DNA of 64,000 bases. It comes from Bacteroidota bacterium (GTDB lineage: Bacteria; Bacteroidota; Bacteroidia; Bacteroidales; P3). Shown in pieces: positions 23,391-32,332 of this stretch (its first letter is position 1; each line of letters starts with the position of its first letter). A program made the translations under genes and the position numbers. Location: positions 69,216 through 133,215 of the forward strand of contig JAEZKK010000007.1 of NCBI GenBank assembly GCA_023415495.1, in the 5' to 3' direction. The notes under the pieces are model-generated. The model was given only the letters and a program-made list of their open reading frames with translations. It had not been told where the DNA came from and made no database searches.

Positions 23391-26237
23391 TTATTCTTGT
23401 ATCCAGCAACAAACTAAGTTTCTGTCTCCAAAAGCATCATCAACTCTTCCTGAGGTAGGCCAATACTTATCATCATGTTCTAATGGGAAGGCTGCCTCTT
23501 GTCTGCTATATGGTTTATCCCATGTATCAGCACATACAACCTGCATTGTATGAGGTGCATTCTTGATAATATTATTTGCCTTATCTGCCCTACCCTCTTC
23601 TATATCGCGTACTTCTTGACGAATCTTGATTAAAGCGTCACATAGACGATCCATTTCAGATAATGGTTCAGACTCTGTTGGTTCAACCATAAGTGTTCCG
23701 TGAACAGGGAATGCAACTGTTGGAGCATGGAAACCATAATCCATTAAACGTTTTGCAATATCCCCACATTGAACTCCACTTGATAGGCTGAAAGGATTGC
23801 AATCTAATATCATTTCGTGAGCAACCATTCCGTTCTTACCAGTGTAAAGAATCTTATATGCGGTACTTAAACGAGCCTTCATATAGTTTGCATTCAATAT
23901 TGCATAACGAGTTGCATCAGTTAAGCCATCTAATCCCAAAAGTTTAAGATAACCATAAGTCATAATTAAAGCCATTGCAGAACCATAAGGAGCTCCAGCA
24001 ACTTGCGAACCTTGTTTACCACCAGTTTCAAAACAAATATGATTAGGTAAGAAATCTACAAGTTTTTCTGTAACGCCTATTGGACCAACTCCAGGACCAC
24101 CACCACCATGAGGAATAGCAAAGGTTTTATGAAGGTTTAAGTGGCAAACATCTGCTCCCATAAATCCAGGAGAAGTTAAGCCTACTTGAGCATTCATATT
24201 TGCTCCATCCATATAAACCAAACCTCCATTATCGTGAATAATCTTGATTATCTCTAAAATTCCTTCTTCAAAAACTCCGTGAGTTGAAGGATATGTAACC
24301 ATTAAACAAGAAAGATTATCTTTATTTGCAACAGCCTTTTCTCTTAAATCATCAATATCTATCTCACCCTCAGAGGTTGATTTAACTACTAAAATCTCCA
24401 TACCAGCCATTGCAGCTGATGCTGGGTTGGTTCCGTGAGCAGAAGAAGGAATTAAACAAACCTTACGATTTTCTTGTCCGTTAGCAATTTGATAATTCCT
24501 AATTGTCATTAAACCTGCATACTCTCCAGCTGCTCCAGAGTTTGGTTGGAAACTAATTTTTGCAAATCCTGTAATTTCAGAAAGAATCCTATCCATATTA
24601 TCAATCATTTCTAAATAACCAATAGTTTGGTCTTTAGGAGCAAAAGGATGAATACTTCCAAACTCTACCCAAGTGAAAGGAATAACTTCTGCTGCTGCAT
24701 TTAGTTTCATAGTACAACTTCCAAGTGGAATCATTGCTCTATTTAGAGAAAGGTCTTTGATTTCAAGTTTCTTTAAATAACGCATCATATCTGTTTCACT
24801 ATGATACTTATTAAATATCTCTTCTTCCAAGAATCCACTCTTACGTTTTAATGTCTCAGGTATAATTCCTTTTGAACACTCTCCATTACAAGATACTGCC
24901 TTAAATTCCTTACCAGAGGCAGAAGCAAATACTTCAAGAATTGAATTAATATCTTCAATTGAGGTTGTTTCGTCTATGCTTATTGTAAGGTGGTTTTCAT
25001 CAAGGATATTGAAATTCATTTGTTTTTCAATAGCTTTCTTGCAAACTATTTCTGAAGAAACAAGAGTTTGGAAATAAAGAGTATCGAAGAAACTCTTATT
25101 TAACTGGTTAAATCCATAAGCTGATGCTTCCTTAGAAAGTAAAGCTGCAAGGCAATGAATATCCTCTGCAATTTCCTTTATTCCTTCTTTTCCGTGGTAT
25201 GCTGCATACTGTGCTGCAACAATAGCAACAAGTGCCGATGCAGTACAAATATTAGATGTAGCTTTCTCTCTCTTGATATGTTGTTCTCTTGTTTGAAGTG
25301 CTAAACGAAATGCTTTATTACCTTGTGCATCTATGGTTTCTCCAACAATTCTTCCTGGCATATTTCTTTTGAAATTCTCAGTACAAGCAAAATAACCTGC
25401 ATGAGGTCCGCCATAACCCATTGGCACACCGAAACGTTGAGTATTTCCACAAACAGCATCAGCTCCCCATTCTCCTGGAGGAGTTAATAAAGAAAGTGCA
25501 AGAATATCAGCAATAACTGCAACAAAAACATTGTTTTCTTTTGCTTTAGAGGTAAATTCTCTATAATCGTTTACTTCTCCAAAAACATTAGGATATTGTA
25601 AAATTGCACCAAAGAAAGTATTATCCAATACAATGTCCTTAGGATTACCTATTACAAGTTCAATTCCTTTTGGTATTGCTCTTGTTCTAATCACTTCAAG
25701 GTTTTGTGGAAATAGTGATGAATCTACAAAGAACTTAATCACATTATTCTTTTGTTGTTCTCTTGAGCGAGAGCCAAAGAACATTAACATAGCTTCTGCG
25801 GCTGCTGTTGATTCATCAAGCATTGATGCATTTGCAATAGGCATTGCTGTTAAAGAACATACAGTGGTTTGGAAATTAAATAAAGCTTCAAGTCTTCCTT
25901 GCGAAATCTCTGCTTGATAAGGAGTATAGGCTGTGTACCAACCTGGGTTTTCAAGGATATTTCTTTGTAATACTCCTGGAGTAATTGTATTGTAATAGCC
26001 CATACCGATATAAGATTTATACACCTTATTCTTTGAGGCTAAGTCTTTCATATGTGAAATAAATTCAAACTCATTCATTCCTTGTTCAAGGTTTAAAGGA
26101 GATTTGAATCGAATTGAAGAAGGAATTGTTTTATCAATTAGTTCATCAATAGAGCTAACCCCAATAACATCAAGCATCTTTTGAATATCTTGTGCTTGAG
26201 GTCCATTATGCCTTTTTGCAAAATTGTTTGTTATCAT
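23391..26237 (-). CDS. gcvP: Glycine dehydrogenase (decarboxylating), P protein
   Basis: 948 residues, a full-length single-chain P protein with both halves fused. It decarboxylates glycine with PLP and passes the aminomethyl group to the lipoyl H protein (GcvH, not in this window). The PLP lysine lies in LNLHKTFAIPHGGGGPG at about residue 703. The N-terminal FAKRHNGPQAQDIQKML and the central GSCTMKLNA signatures are present. Promoter not obvious; it ends at a perfect hairpin before tRNA-Ala. Confidence 0.97.
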   Translation of the reverse strand: MITNNFAKRHNGPQAQDIQKMLDVIGVSSIDELIDKTIPSSIRFKSPLNLEQGMNEFEFISHMKDLASKNKVYKSYIGMGYYNTITPGVLQRNILENPGWYTAYTPYQAEISQGRLEALFNFQTTVCSLTAMPIANASMLDESTAAAEAMLMFFGSRSREQQKNNVIKFFVDSSLFPQNLEVIRTRAIPKGIELVIGNPKDIVLDNTFFGAILQYPNVFGEVNDYREFTSKAKENNVFVAVIADILALSLLTPPGEWGADAVCGNTQRFGVPMGYGGPHAGYFACTENFKRNMPGRIVGETIDAQGNKAFRLALQTREQHIKREKATSNICTASALVAIVAAQYAAYHGKEGIKEIAEDIHCLAALLSKEASAYGFNQLNKSFFDTLYFQTLVSSEIVCKKAIEKQMNFNILDENHLTISIDETTSIEDINSILEVFASASGKEFKAVSCNGECSKGIIPETLKRKSGFLEEEIFNKYHSETDMMRYLKKLEIKDLSLNRAMIPLGSCTMKLNAAAEVIPFTWVEFGSIHPFAPKDQTIGYLEMIDNMDRILSEITGFAKISFQPNSGAAGEYAGLMTIRNYQIANGQENRKVCLIPSSAHGTNPASAAMAGMEILVVKSTSEGEIDIDDLREKAVANKDNLSCLMVTYPSTHGVFEEGILEIIKIIHDNGGLVYMDGANMNAQVGLTSPGFMGADVCHLNLHKTFAIPHGGGGPGVGPIGVTEKLVDFLPNHICFETGGKQGSQVAGAPYGSAMALIMTYGYLKLLGLDGLTDATRYAILNANYMKARLSTAYKILYTGKNGMVAHEMILDCNPFSLSSGVQCGDIAKRLMDYGFHAPTVAFPVHGTLMVEPTESEPLSEMDRLCDALIKIRQEVRDIEEGRADKANNIIKNAPHTMQVVCADTWDKPYSRQEAAFPLEHDDKYWPTSGRVDDAFGDRNLVCCWIQE

Positions 26238-26244
26238 GTTTATA

Positions 26245-26778
26245 TTAATATTTATTTTGTTTATACATTTTATCTAATGGTTTTCTTGTCTTTTCTCTTT
26301 GTTTGGAGAGTGAATATCCAAGAGTTATAAGAAGTGGAATACGCTTTGAACGAGGGACATTAAGCAATTTCTTAACTTTTTTCTCATCAAACCAACCAAT
26401 CATACATGTCCCTAAACCTAATTCAGCGGCTTGAAGACAGAACTGATTAGCAGCTATTCCAATATCTATTAATGGATATTCTTTGTCCTTTACAACAGAA
26501 CCTATCTTAGAGGTGAAATTAGGTTTCTCTAAAACTATAGCAATAATTACTGGTGCTTGTACAGCAAAACTATTCATTCCAATACCTGATGCTGCCTTTT
26601 CTACCTTTAGTCTAAGCTCTTCATCCTCCACAACAACGAAGGTCCATGGCTGACTATTGCATGCTGAGGGAGAAAGCCTTGCAGCTTCAATGCATTGCAT
26701 TATCTTCCCCTTCTCAACAGGGATTGAGTCGTATTTTCTATCGCTTTGACGTTTGAGAATTAGAGTCTGAAAATCCAT
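26245..26778 (-). CDS. Nitroreductase family protein
   Basis: 177 residues, a small FMN-dependent nitroreductase-like protein. The N-terminal RQSDRKYDSIPVEKGKI, the SACNSQPWTFVVV segment near 38-50 and the C-terminal CMIGWFDEKKVKKLLN are typical. The substrate cannot be told from sequence. It sits 7 bases before gcvP and 13 after fabD, so the three genes may be co-transcribed from the fabD promoter. Confidence 0.88.
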   Translation of the reverse strand: MDFQTLILKRQSDRKYDSIPVEKGKIMQCIEAARLSPSACNSQPWTFVVVEDEELRLKVEKAASGIGMNSFAVQAPVIIAIVLEKPNFTSKIGSVVKDKEYPLIDIGIAANQFCLQAAELGLGTCMIGWFDEKKVKKLLNVPRSKRIPLLITLGYSLSKQREKTRKPLDKMYKQNKY

Positions 26779-26791
26779 TATATGATTCTGA

Positions 26792-27679
26792 TTAAATCTT
26801 TGCAGAGCTAAATTCTCCTGTTGGTAAAACTTTTTTGATTAAACCTTGAAGTACAGTACCAGGACCAACTTCAATAAATATTGTTGCTCCATCCTCAACC
26901 ATTGCTTTTGAGATTTGAGTCCAACGAACAGCTGCAGTTAATTGCTTAATAAGGTTTTCCTTAATAAGATTAGCATCTGTCATTGCCTCTGCGTTTACAT
27001 TCTGATAGATTGGACAAATAGGAGAATTGAATTTAGTATTTTCAATTGCTTTTGCAAGTTCTTCTTGAGCCGGTAACATAAGTGGAGAGTGGAATGCACC
27101 TCCTACACTAAGTGTAAGTGCTCTTTTTGCTCCTGCTTCTTTTAACAAGGCACATGCTTTTTCAATTCCCTTAAGAGAGCCTGAAATAACAAGCTGACCT
27201 GGTGAATTATAATTTGCTGGGACAACAACCTCATCTTCTATCGAAGCACATATTTCTTCTACAATATTATCTTCTAATCCTAAGATTGCAGCCATAGTTG
27301 AAGGAGCAGCTTCACATGCTTTTTGCATTGCATTAGCTCTTGCTGCTACTAAACGAAGACCATCTTCAAAGCTCATAGCCTTTGCAGCAACCAATGCAGA
27401 AAACTCTCCAAGAGAATGACCTGCAACCATATCTGGAGTAAAATCACTTCCTAATGTTTCGGCTAAAATAACTGAATGCAAGAAAATAGCAGGTTGTGTA
27501 ACCTTGGTTTGACGTAGGTCTTCATCAGTACCAGCAAACATAAGGTCAGTAATACGGAAGCCTAATATCTCGTTAGCTCTTTCAAACATTTCCTTAGCCT
27601 TTGGGTTATTATCATATAAATCCTTTCCCATTCCAACAAATTGAGCCCCTTGACCAGGGAATACATAAGCTTTTTTCAT
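26792..27679 (-). CDS. fabD: Malonyl-CoA:ACP transacylase
   Basis: 295 residues, normal length. FabD loads malonyl units onto acyl carrier protein. The oxyanion GQGAQ motif is at 9-13, the nucleophile in GHSLGEFSAL is Ser89, and the catalytic histidine is in GGAFHSPLM near residue 200. It heads a likely fabD-nitroreductase-gcvP transcript from the TATCTTTG box at 27715-27722. Confidence 0.96.
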   Translation of the reverse strand: MKKAYVFPGQGAQFVGMGKDLYDNNPKAKEMFERANEILGFRITDLMFAGTDEDLRQTKVTQPAIFLHSVILAETLGSDFTPDMVAGHSLGEFSALVAAKAMSFEDGLRLVAARANAMQKACEAAPSTMAAILGLEDNIVEEICASIEDEVVVPANYNSPGQLVISGSLKGIEKACALLKEAGAKRALTLSVGGAFHSPLMLPAQEELAKAIENTKFNSPICPIYQNVNAEAMTDANLIKENLIKQLTAAVRWTQISKAMVEDGATIFIEVGPGTVLQGLIKKVLPTGEFSSAKI

Positions 27680-27714
27680 ATCTATTCTTAATTATTTAGT
27701 TTAAAATTACTCTG

Positions 27715-27722
27715 CAAAGATA
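27715..27722 (-). promoter_or_regulatory. Promoter -7 box for fabD
   Basis: TATCTTTG on the minus strand, 35 bases before the fabD start in the 195-bp divergent gap with the Dcp gene. Confidence 0.65.
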
Positions 27723-27816
27723 AAACAATTTCCTCTTATGGTAAATAATAAACTTTTGAGAACTGTAAAAACATACTCATATTTCAAAGTCCTATTGAGA
27801 AATAAAGATTTAGTCG

Positions 27817-27824
27817 TATCTTTG
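27817..27824 (+). promoter_or_regulatory. Promoter -7 box for the Dcp peptidase
   Basis: TATCTTTG, with ATTG 19 bases upstream as a -33 element, 50 bases before the start codon. Confidence 0.7.
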
Positions 27825-27874
27825 CAGGCTAATTATTTATCGAAAAACAATAAATAGATAACAATAAATTAAAA

Positions 27875-30007
27875 ATGAGAAAAGTAACATTATTCACATT
27901 GCTTATGACAGCAGTAACAACAATGCTTATGGCACAGCTTAGCCCTCAAGAGGCAGCTCAAATAAAAGCGAATAATCCATTGGTAAAGCCTTGGAATACT
28001 CCTTATCAAACTCCTCCCTTCAATTCAATAAAGACTGAGGATTATAAACCTGCAATTTTATTTGCATTAGATGAAGCAAAAAAAGATGTAAATCAAATTA
28101 TTTCTAATCCAGAGAAACCAAGCTTTGAAAACACTATAATCGCTCTTGAAAAGTCTGGTTCATTGCTAAATAGAATATTATCTGTATTCTTTAATCTCAA
28201 CGAGGCTCATACCTCTGAAGCTTTCCAAAAGATTGCTGAAGAAATCACCCCTGAACTTACAAAGTATTCTAATGATATGAATATGAACCCTGAGCTATTT
28301 GCAAGGGTTAAAGAAGTTTATGATTCAAGAGATGATATCCCAATGACCTTAGAGCAAAGAACCTTATTGGATAAAACTTATAAAGGATTTATTAAGAATG
28401 GTGCTTTACTTAAAGGTAATGATAAAGATGAGTATAGAAAGATTTCTGAAGAGCTTTCTCTTTTATCTTTAAAGTATAATAGGAATAATCTTGCAGAAAC
28501 AAATGCTTACCTACTTAATATTACTAAGAAAAACGACCTAAAGGGACTTCCTCAATACGCAATCGATGCTGCAAAAGAGACAGCTAAACAAAAGAAAATG
28601 AAAGGATGGGTATTTACTCTTCACTATCCAAGCTATATTCCTTTTATTACCTATGCTGAAAATAGAGAATTGAGAAAAGAAATTTGGATGGCATCAAACT
28701 TAAAAGGAAATAATAATAACGAAAACGATAATAAAGAAAACGTTTTAAGGATAGCTAACCTTAGATTAAGAATGGCTCAGTTAATGGGTTATAAATCTTA
28801 TTCTGAATACGTACTTGTTGACCGTATGGCTGAGAACCCTGCTAAGGTTATGAAGTTTATTGACGATTTACTTAAATCCTCAATGCCTTTTGCTAAGAAT
28901 GACTTAAAGCAAATTACTGAGTATGCTAAGCAAAATGGATTTAATGAGAGTGAATTACAAAGATGGGATTTCTCTTATTGGAGCGAAAAACTAAAGAATG
29001 AAAAGTACTCAATCTCTCCTGAGATGACAAAACCTTATTTCAAATTAGAAAACGTAAAACAAGGTATTTTTACTTTGGCTGATAAGCTTTATAATTTAGA
29101 ATTTAAAGAAAACACAAGCATAGAGAAATATCATCCAGAGGTTGTAGTTTATGAGGTTAAAGATAAAAAAACAGATAAGTTTATGGGAGTAATCTATATG
29201 GACTTCTTCCCAAGAGAAAGCAAACGTTCTGGTGCTTGGATGACTTCGTTTAGAGAACAATATGTTGAAAATGGAAAGGATGTTAGACCTTTAATCCAAA
29301 TGGTTTGTAATTTCACAAAACCTACTGCTAAAGAACCATCACTTCTAACCTTCGATGAATATAATACCTTCTTACACGAATTTGGACACGTATTGCACGG
29401 ACTGCTTTCAGAATGTAATTATACAAGCGTTTCAGGAACTTCTGTTTATAGAGATTTTGTAGAGCTTCCTTCTCAAATACTTGAGAATTGGGCAACAGAA
29501 AAAGAATTCCTTGACCAATTTGCAGTACACTACAAAACAGGAGAGAAAATCCCTGCAGACTTAGTTCAAAAGATTAAAGACAGCGAAAACTTCCTTCAAG
29601 GATATATGTCTGTAAGACAACTATTCTTAGGACTTGTAGATATGGGATGGCACACTATTGAAAGCCCAATTAGTGGAAATGTTGCTGATATCGAAAGAGC
29701 AAATACAGCACATGCAGAACTTTTACCAGTTGTTCCAGGTTCTATTATGTCAACTCAGTTTGGTCATATATTCTCTGGTGGATATGCCTCAGGTTATTAT
29801 GGATATAAATGGGCAGAAGTATTAGATGCAGATGCTTATTCAGTATTTAAAGAAAAAGGAATCTTCAACAAAGAAGTAGCAGAATCATTCCGCAAGAACA
29901 TCCTTTCACAAGGAGGAAAGAAACACCCAATGGAACTATACAAAGCATTCCGTGGACAAGAACCAACAAACAAAGCATTACTAATTAGAAGCGGATTTGT
30001 AAAATAA
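27875..30007 (+). CDS. M3 family metallopeptidase, peptidyl-dipeptidase Dcp-like
   Basis: 710 residues. The zinc site HEFGHVLHG at about 500-508 is the M3 HExGH signature; a downstream glutamate is in the FVELPSQILENW segment. The N-terminus (KVTLFTLLMTAVTTMLMA) looks like a signal peptide, so the enzyme is likely exported to the periplasm, unlike cytoplasmic Dcp. Family segments NPLVKPWNTPYQTPPF and FSGGYASGYYGYKWAEVLDAD are intact. It degrades peptides, most likely releasing C-terminal dipeptides, and is a single-gene unit between a promoter and a terminator. Confidence 0.92.
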   Translation: MRKVTLFTLLMTAVTTMLMAQLSPQEAAQIKANNPLVKPWNTPYQTPPFNSIKTEDYKPAILFALDEAKKDVNQIISNPEKPSFENTIIALEKSGSLLNRILSVFFNLNEAHTSEAFQKIAEEITPELTKYSNDMNMNPELFARVKEVYDSRDDIPMTLEQRTLLDKTYKGFIKNGALLKGNDKDEYRKISEELSLLSLKYNRNNLAETNAYLLNITKKNDLKGLPQYAIDAAKETAKQKKMKGWVFTLHYPSYIPFITYAENRELRKEIWMASNLKGNNNNENDNKENVLRIANLRLRMAQLMGYKSYSEYVLVDRMAENPAKVMKFIDDLLKSSMPFAKNDLKQITEYAKQNGFNESELQRWDFSYWSEKLKNEKYSISPEMTKPYFKLENVKQGIFTLADKLYNLEFKENTSIEKYHPEVVVYEVKDKKTDKFMGVIYMDFFPRESKRSGAWMTSFREQYVENGKDVRPLIQMVCNFTKPTAKEPSLLTFDEYNTFLHEFGHVLHGLLSECNYTSVSGTSVYRDFVELPSQILENWATEKEFLDQFAVHYKTGEKIPADLVQKIKDSENFLQGYMSVRQLFLGLVDMGWHTIESPISGNVADIERANTAHAELLPVVPGSIMSTQFGHIFSGGYASGYYGYKWAEVLDADAYSVFKEKGIFNKEVAESFRKNILSQGGKKHPMELYKAFRGQEPTNKALLIRSGFVK

Positions 30008-30027
30008 TCCTATTTCACAAACAAATA

Positions 30028-30066
30028 AAAAAAAGGCTATCATATCACTTGGTAGCCTTTTTTTTA
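30028..30066 (+). terminator. Intrinsic terminator after the Dcp gene
   Basis: AAAAAAGGCTATCA and TGGTAGCCTTTTTT pair around TATCACT, ending in a run of eight or more T. Confidence 0.9.
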
Positions 30067-30088
30067 TTTCCTTAAATCAAGTATAGGA

Positions 30089-30151
30089 GAAATTATCCTT
30101 GATAGAAATGAAATTAAACTTGATTTAAAAGAAATTAAACTTGATTTAAAA
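30089..30151. repeat. 21-bp array, GAAATTAAACTTGAT (3 units)
   Basis: Units start at 30089, 30110 and 30131. The last two are identical over all 21 bases; the first differs at several positions but keeps GAAATTA and CTTGAT in register. It stands between the Dcp terminator and the 23-bp palindromic array at 30179. The remaining bases of the 399-bp gap hold no gene. Confidence 0.88.
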
Positions 30152-30178
30152 GAATTGTTTCGGCGTTTAAAAGTCACT

Positions 30179-30332
30179 ATGGTAGCTACCATGCGACCAT
30201 TATGGTACCTACCACACGGGTGTTATGGTACCTACCACACGCCCCTTATGGTAGCTACCATAATGTAGTTTTAGAAATTTGAATGATTTCAAAAGGAAAC
30301 AACGAACTCATTTCCTTATATTTGCAAAGATA
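30179..30332 (-). repeat. Promoter-led palindromic element, copy A (4 x 23 bp)
   Basis: On the minus strand a TATCTTTG box (30325-30332) is followed by a leader with a GGAAA..TTTCC stem and then four palindromes (ATGGTAGCTACCAT or GTGGTAGGTACCAT) at 30248, 30225, 30202 and 30179, exactly 23 bp apart. Copy B at 44093-44245 matches it over the promoter, leader and palindromes, and shares the 9-base spacers in a different order. The leader can encode an 18-residue peptide starting MSSLFP. It transcribes toward the 3' end of the Dcp gene. Confidence 0.85.
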
Positions 30333-30406
30333 CGAAAAATATTTGAATTATAGAGGAAAATCATAGTTTTTTTATCTCTTTTTTGCCATAAAAAAGCAAT
30401 AAGTTA

Positions 30407-31879
30407 CTAATTTATCCTTGACAACAAAGCATTCTTTTGAGGAGAATCTTTGAGCATATTAGTAAAATAAAGAGCATCGTCCTTATTTGATTTGGTTTTG
30501 TTTTTCTCATATTGCTCAACATAATGAGTTGCATGCTCAAGAAGATATCTTCTACAATCAATATTTATCATTAATCCCTCTTCATAATCTCCATAGTTCA
30601 AACCTGTAACAACATCATTTGTATTTAAACTTTGAATATTTGAATTATTAATTCCCTTAAGGTTAAGAGTGATTGAAGGATAATAGAAATATTGCTGTGA
30701 AGGCAAAGTAACAGTGAACTTAACTGTATTATTGTCAATAATTGTCTTAGTAATATTTGAATGAATCCTATAATAATTATACTCATAATACTCCTCTAAA
30801 GAAGGAACCCAAACAGAATTATCTCCATCCTTACCATAATTATCATTTAACCACTCAAGAAACTCAACCCAATTTTGTCCAGTATTATGTACTCCTGCAT
30901 GTATAGCTTTTCTTTGTTCTTTAGGCTTTTGTATTTCAGATTCAATCATTGCTTTAATATCATTAGGATTATCTTTAAAGAAACGATATATTGATAATTT
31001 ACTCAAATCCGACATAACATTAAACGGATATATCTCATAATAATCATTATTTTCTTTTGTGATTATCTTAATATCAGGAAATAATTGTGATGCTTCTACA
31101 TATGTTTCATTGCCATCTGGTCTTGCCATTACTTTACATCCTCTTAATGATAAATTTCTTTTAATACTATCTTGACAAATAGGTAAATGATATAAAACTG
31201 AATCCAAGACTTTTTCGCTCAGTTTATCTGTTTTAATATTATGAAATGCAATACTATTACCATAATTCAACATTTCTTTTACGTTATCCCATACAAGATT
31301 GTGTTTCATAAATCTATAATAATTATCAGAAAAACCTGGTTTTACATCCACTTTAGAATACATGAAATCTCCTTCGGGAAATAGTGTCGTAGTAAAATGG
31401 AAGCGAACCTCTTTTCCTAAACCATCATATACACCAAGAGTTTTTTCTAAATAGTATGACTCTGGAGGTAAGTCTCCTGCTAATAATTGCCTTATATTAT
31501 AGGAGTTCTGTTTCTGTCCGTTTGAATTAGTGTAGTAGCTAATAGGTTTGCCATTTATTGCAGCCCATGTTTTATGAAATGCAGAATTTAAGCAATCATC
31601 TTGAGTAAGCATAAAAAGCAGGGATTTATTATACTTTAGATGTGGTATTTCTGCCTCTAATGAATTTAAATCTATTGTTCCGTCTGTTTGAATTGTAATA
31701 TCAACGCTTACATTATTAACTTCACTCCCATAAGGATAAAGATAGAGAGGGATATTGTTATTACTATTATTATTGTTATTATTTGAATCTATTATATCCT
31801 TATCTCCAGTACATGAGTTAAGAGAAAATCCCATTAATACTAATATAATAGAATAAAAGTAATACTTAAAAGCTCTCAT
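30407..31879 (-). CDS. Secreted lipoprotein, possibly polysaccharide-deacetylase-like
   Basis: 490 residues with a lipoprotein signal (hydrophobic 7-18, then LNSC with Cys23) and an asparagine-rich linker near 33-43. The body starts with LLFMLTQDDCLNSAFH, which resembles the metal-binding TFDD motif of NodB-type deacetylases, and later shows IAFHNIKTDKL and MARPDGNE, possible further motifs of such a barrel. This is motif resemblance only; overall similarity is not obvious. It is likely on the cell surface or periplasmic membrane. No nearby partner suggests a substrate. Confidence 0.6.
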   Translation of the reverse strand: MRAFKYYFYSIILVLMGFSLNSCTGDKDIIDSNNNNNNSNNNIPLYLYPYGSEVNNVSVDITIQTDGTIDLNSLEAEIPHLKYNKSLLFMLTQDDCLNSAFHKTWAAINGKPISYYTNSNGQKQNSYNIRQLLAGDLPPESYYLEKTLGVYDGLGKEVRFHFTTTLFPEGDFMYSKVDVKPGFSDNYYRFMKHNLVWDNVKEMLNYGNSIAFHNIKTDKLSEKVLDSVLYHLPICQDSIKRNLSLRGCKVMARPDGNETYVEASQLFPDIKIITKENNDYYEIYPFNVMSDLSKLSIYRFFKDNPNDIKAMIESEIQKPKEQRKAIHAGVHNTGQNWVEFLEWLNDNYGKDGDNSVWVPSLEEYYEYNYYRIHSNITKTIIDNNTVKFTVTLPSQQYFYYPSITLNLKGINNSNIQSLNTNDVVTGLNYGDYEEGLMINIDCRRYLLEHATHYVEQYEKNKTKSNKDDALYFTNMLKDSPQKNALLSRIN

Positions 31880-31907
31880 AAAATTAAATATTAAATTAAT
31901 ACATCTG

Positions 31908-31915
31908 CAAAGGTA
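31908..31915 (-). promoter_or_regulatory. Promoter -7 box for the lipoprotein gene
   Basis: TACCTTTG on the minus strand, 28 bases upstream of the start codon. Confidence 0.55.
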
Positions 31916-31917
31916 AT

Positions 31918-31953
31918 AAAAAACATCCTGCTTTTTGAGGGCAGGATGTTTAG
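31918..31953 (-). terminator. Intrinsic terminator after the HU gene
   Basis: On the minus strand AAACATCCTGC and GCAGGATGTTT pair around CCTCAAAAA, followed by TTTTTATT. It separates the HU gene from the lipoprotein promoter. Confidence 0.88.
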
Positions 31954-31977
31954 AAAAAATAATTTTTTATCCAATCA

Positions 31978-32250
31978 TTATTTTTTTAAGTCTTTAAGAC
32001 CTGCTCCAACCTTAAATTTTACAACCCTTTTAGCTGGAACCTTAATTTCTTTTCCAGTTTTTGGATTACGAGCTGTATGAGCATCTTTTTTTACTACATG
32101 GAAAGTTCCAAATCCAAGGAAAGAAACTTTTTCTCCTTTGTGTAATTCGTCTTCAATTGTGCTAAGAAAAGCATCATAAGAAGCTAAGGATTGTTTTTGA
32201 TTCAATCCTGTTTTTGCAGCCATTGCTTGAATAAATTCTTTTTTTGTCAT
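31978..32250 (-). CDS. HU/IHF family DNA-binding protein
   Basis: 90 residues, normal for an HU subunit. TKKEFIQAMAAKTGLNQKQ forms the N-terminal helices, GEKVSFLGFGTF the core, and ARNPKTGKEIKVPAKRVVKFKVG the DNA-bending arm and C-terminal part, with the proline in the NPKTG arm that intercalates into DNA. It packages and bends the chromosome. Given the phased 21-23 bp arrays in this genome, it is a natural candidate to bind them, but nothing in the sequence proves this. Confidence 0.95.
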   Translation of the reverse strand: MTKKEFIQAMAAKTGLNQKQSLASYDAFLSTIEDELHKGEKVSFLGFGTFHVVKKDAHTARNPKTGKEIKVPAKRVVKFKVGAGLKDLKK

Positions 32251-32278
32251 AATGAATATGTTTTAACGGTTAATGGTG

Positions 32279-32286
32279 CAAATATA
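32279..32286 (-). promoter_or_regulatory. Promoter -7 box for the HU gene
   Basis: TATATTTG on the minus strand, about 28 bases before the HU start. Confidence 0.55.
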
Positions 32287-32332
32287 ATAGAAAAATATTT
32301 AACTTGTGCAAATTAATTTGCACTTTTTAATC

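Noticed and set aside
30179..30332. Simple strong terminator for the Dcp gene or the lipoprotein gene
   Set aside because: A separate ideal terminator exists at 30028-30066, and the palindromes lack U-runs; a promoter points into them.
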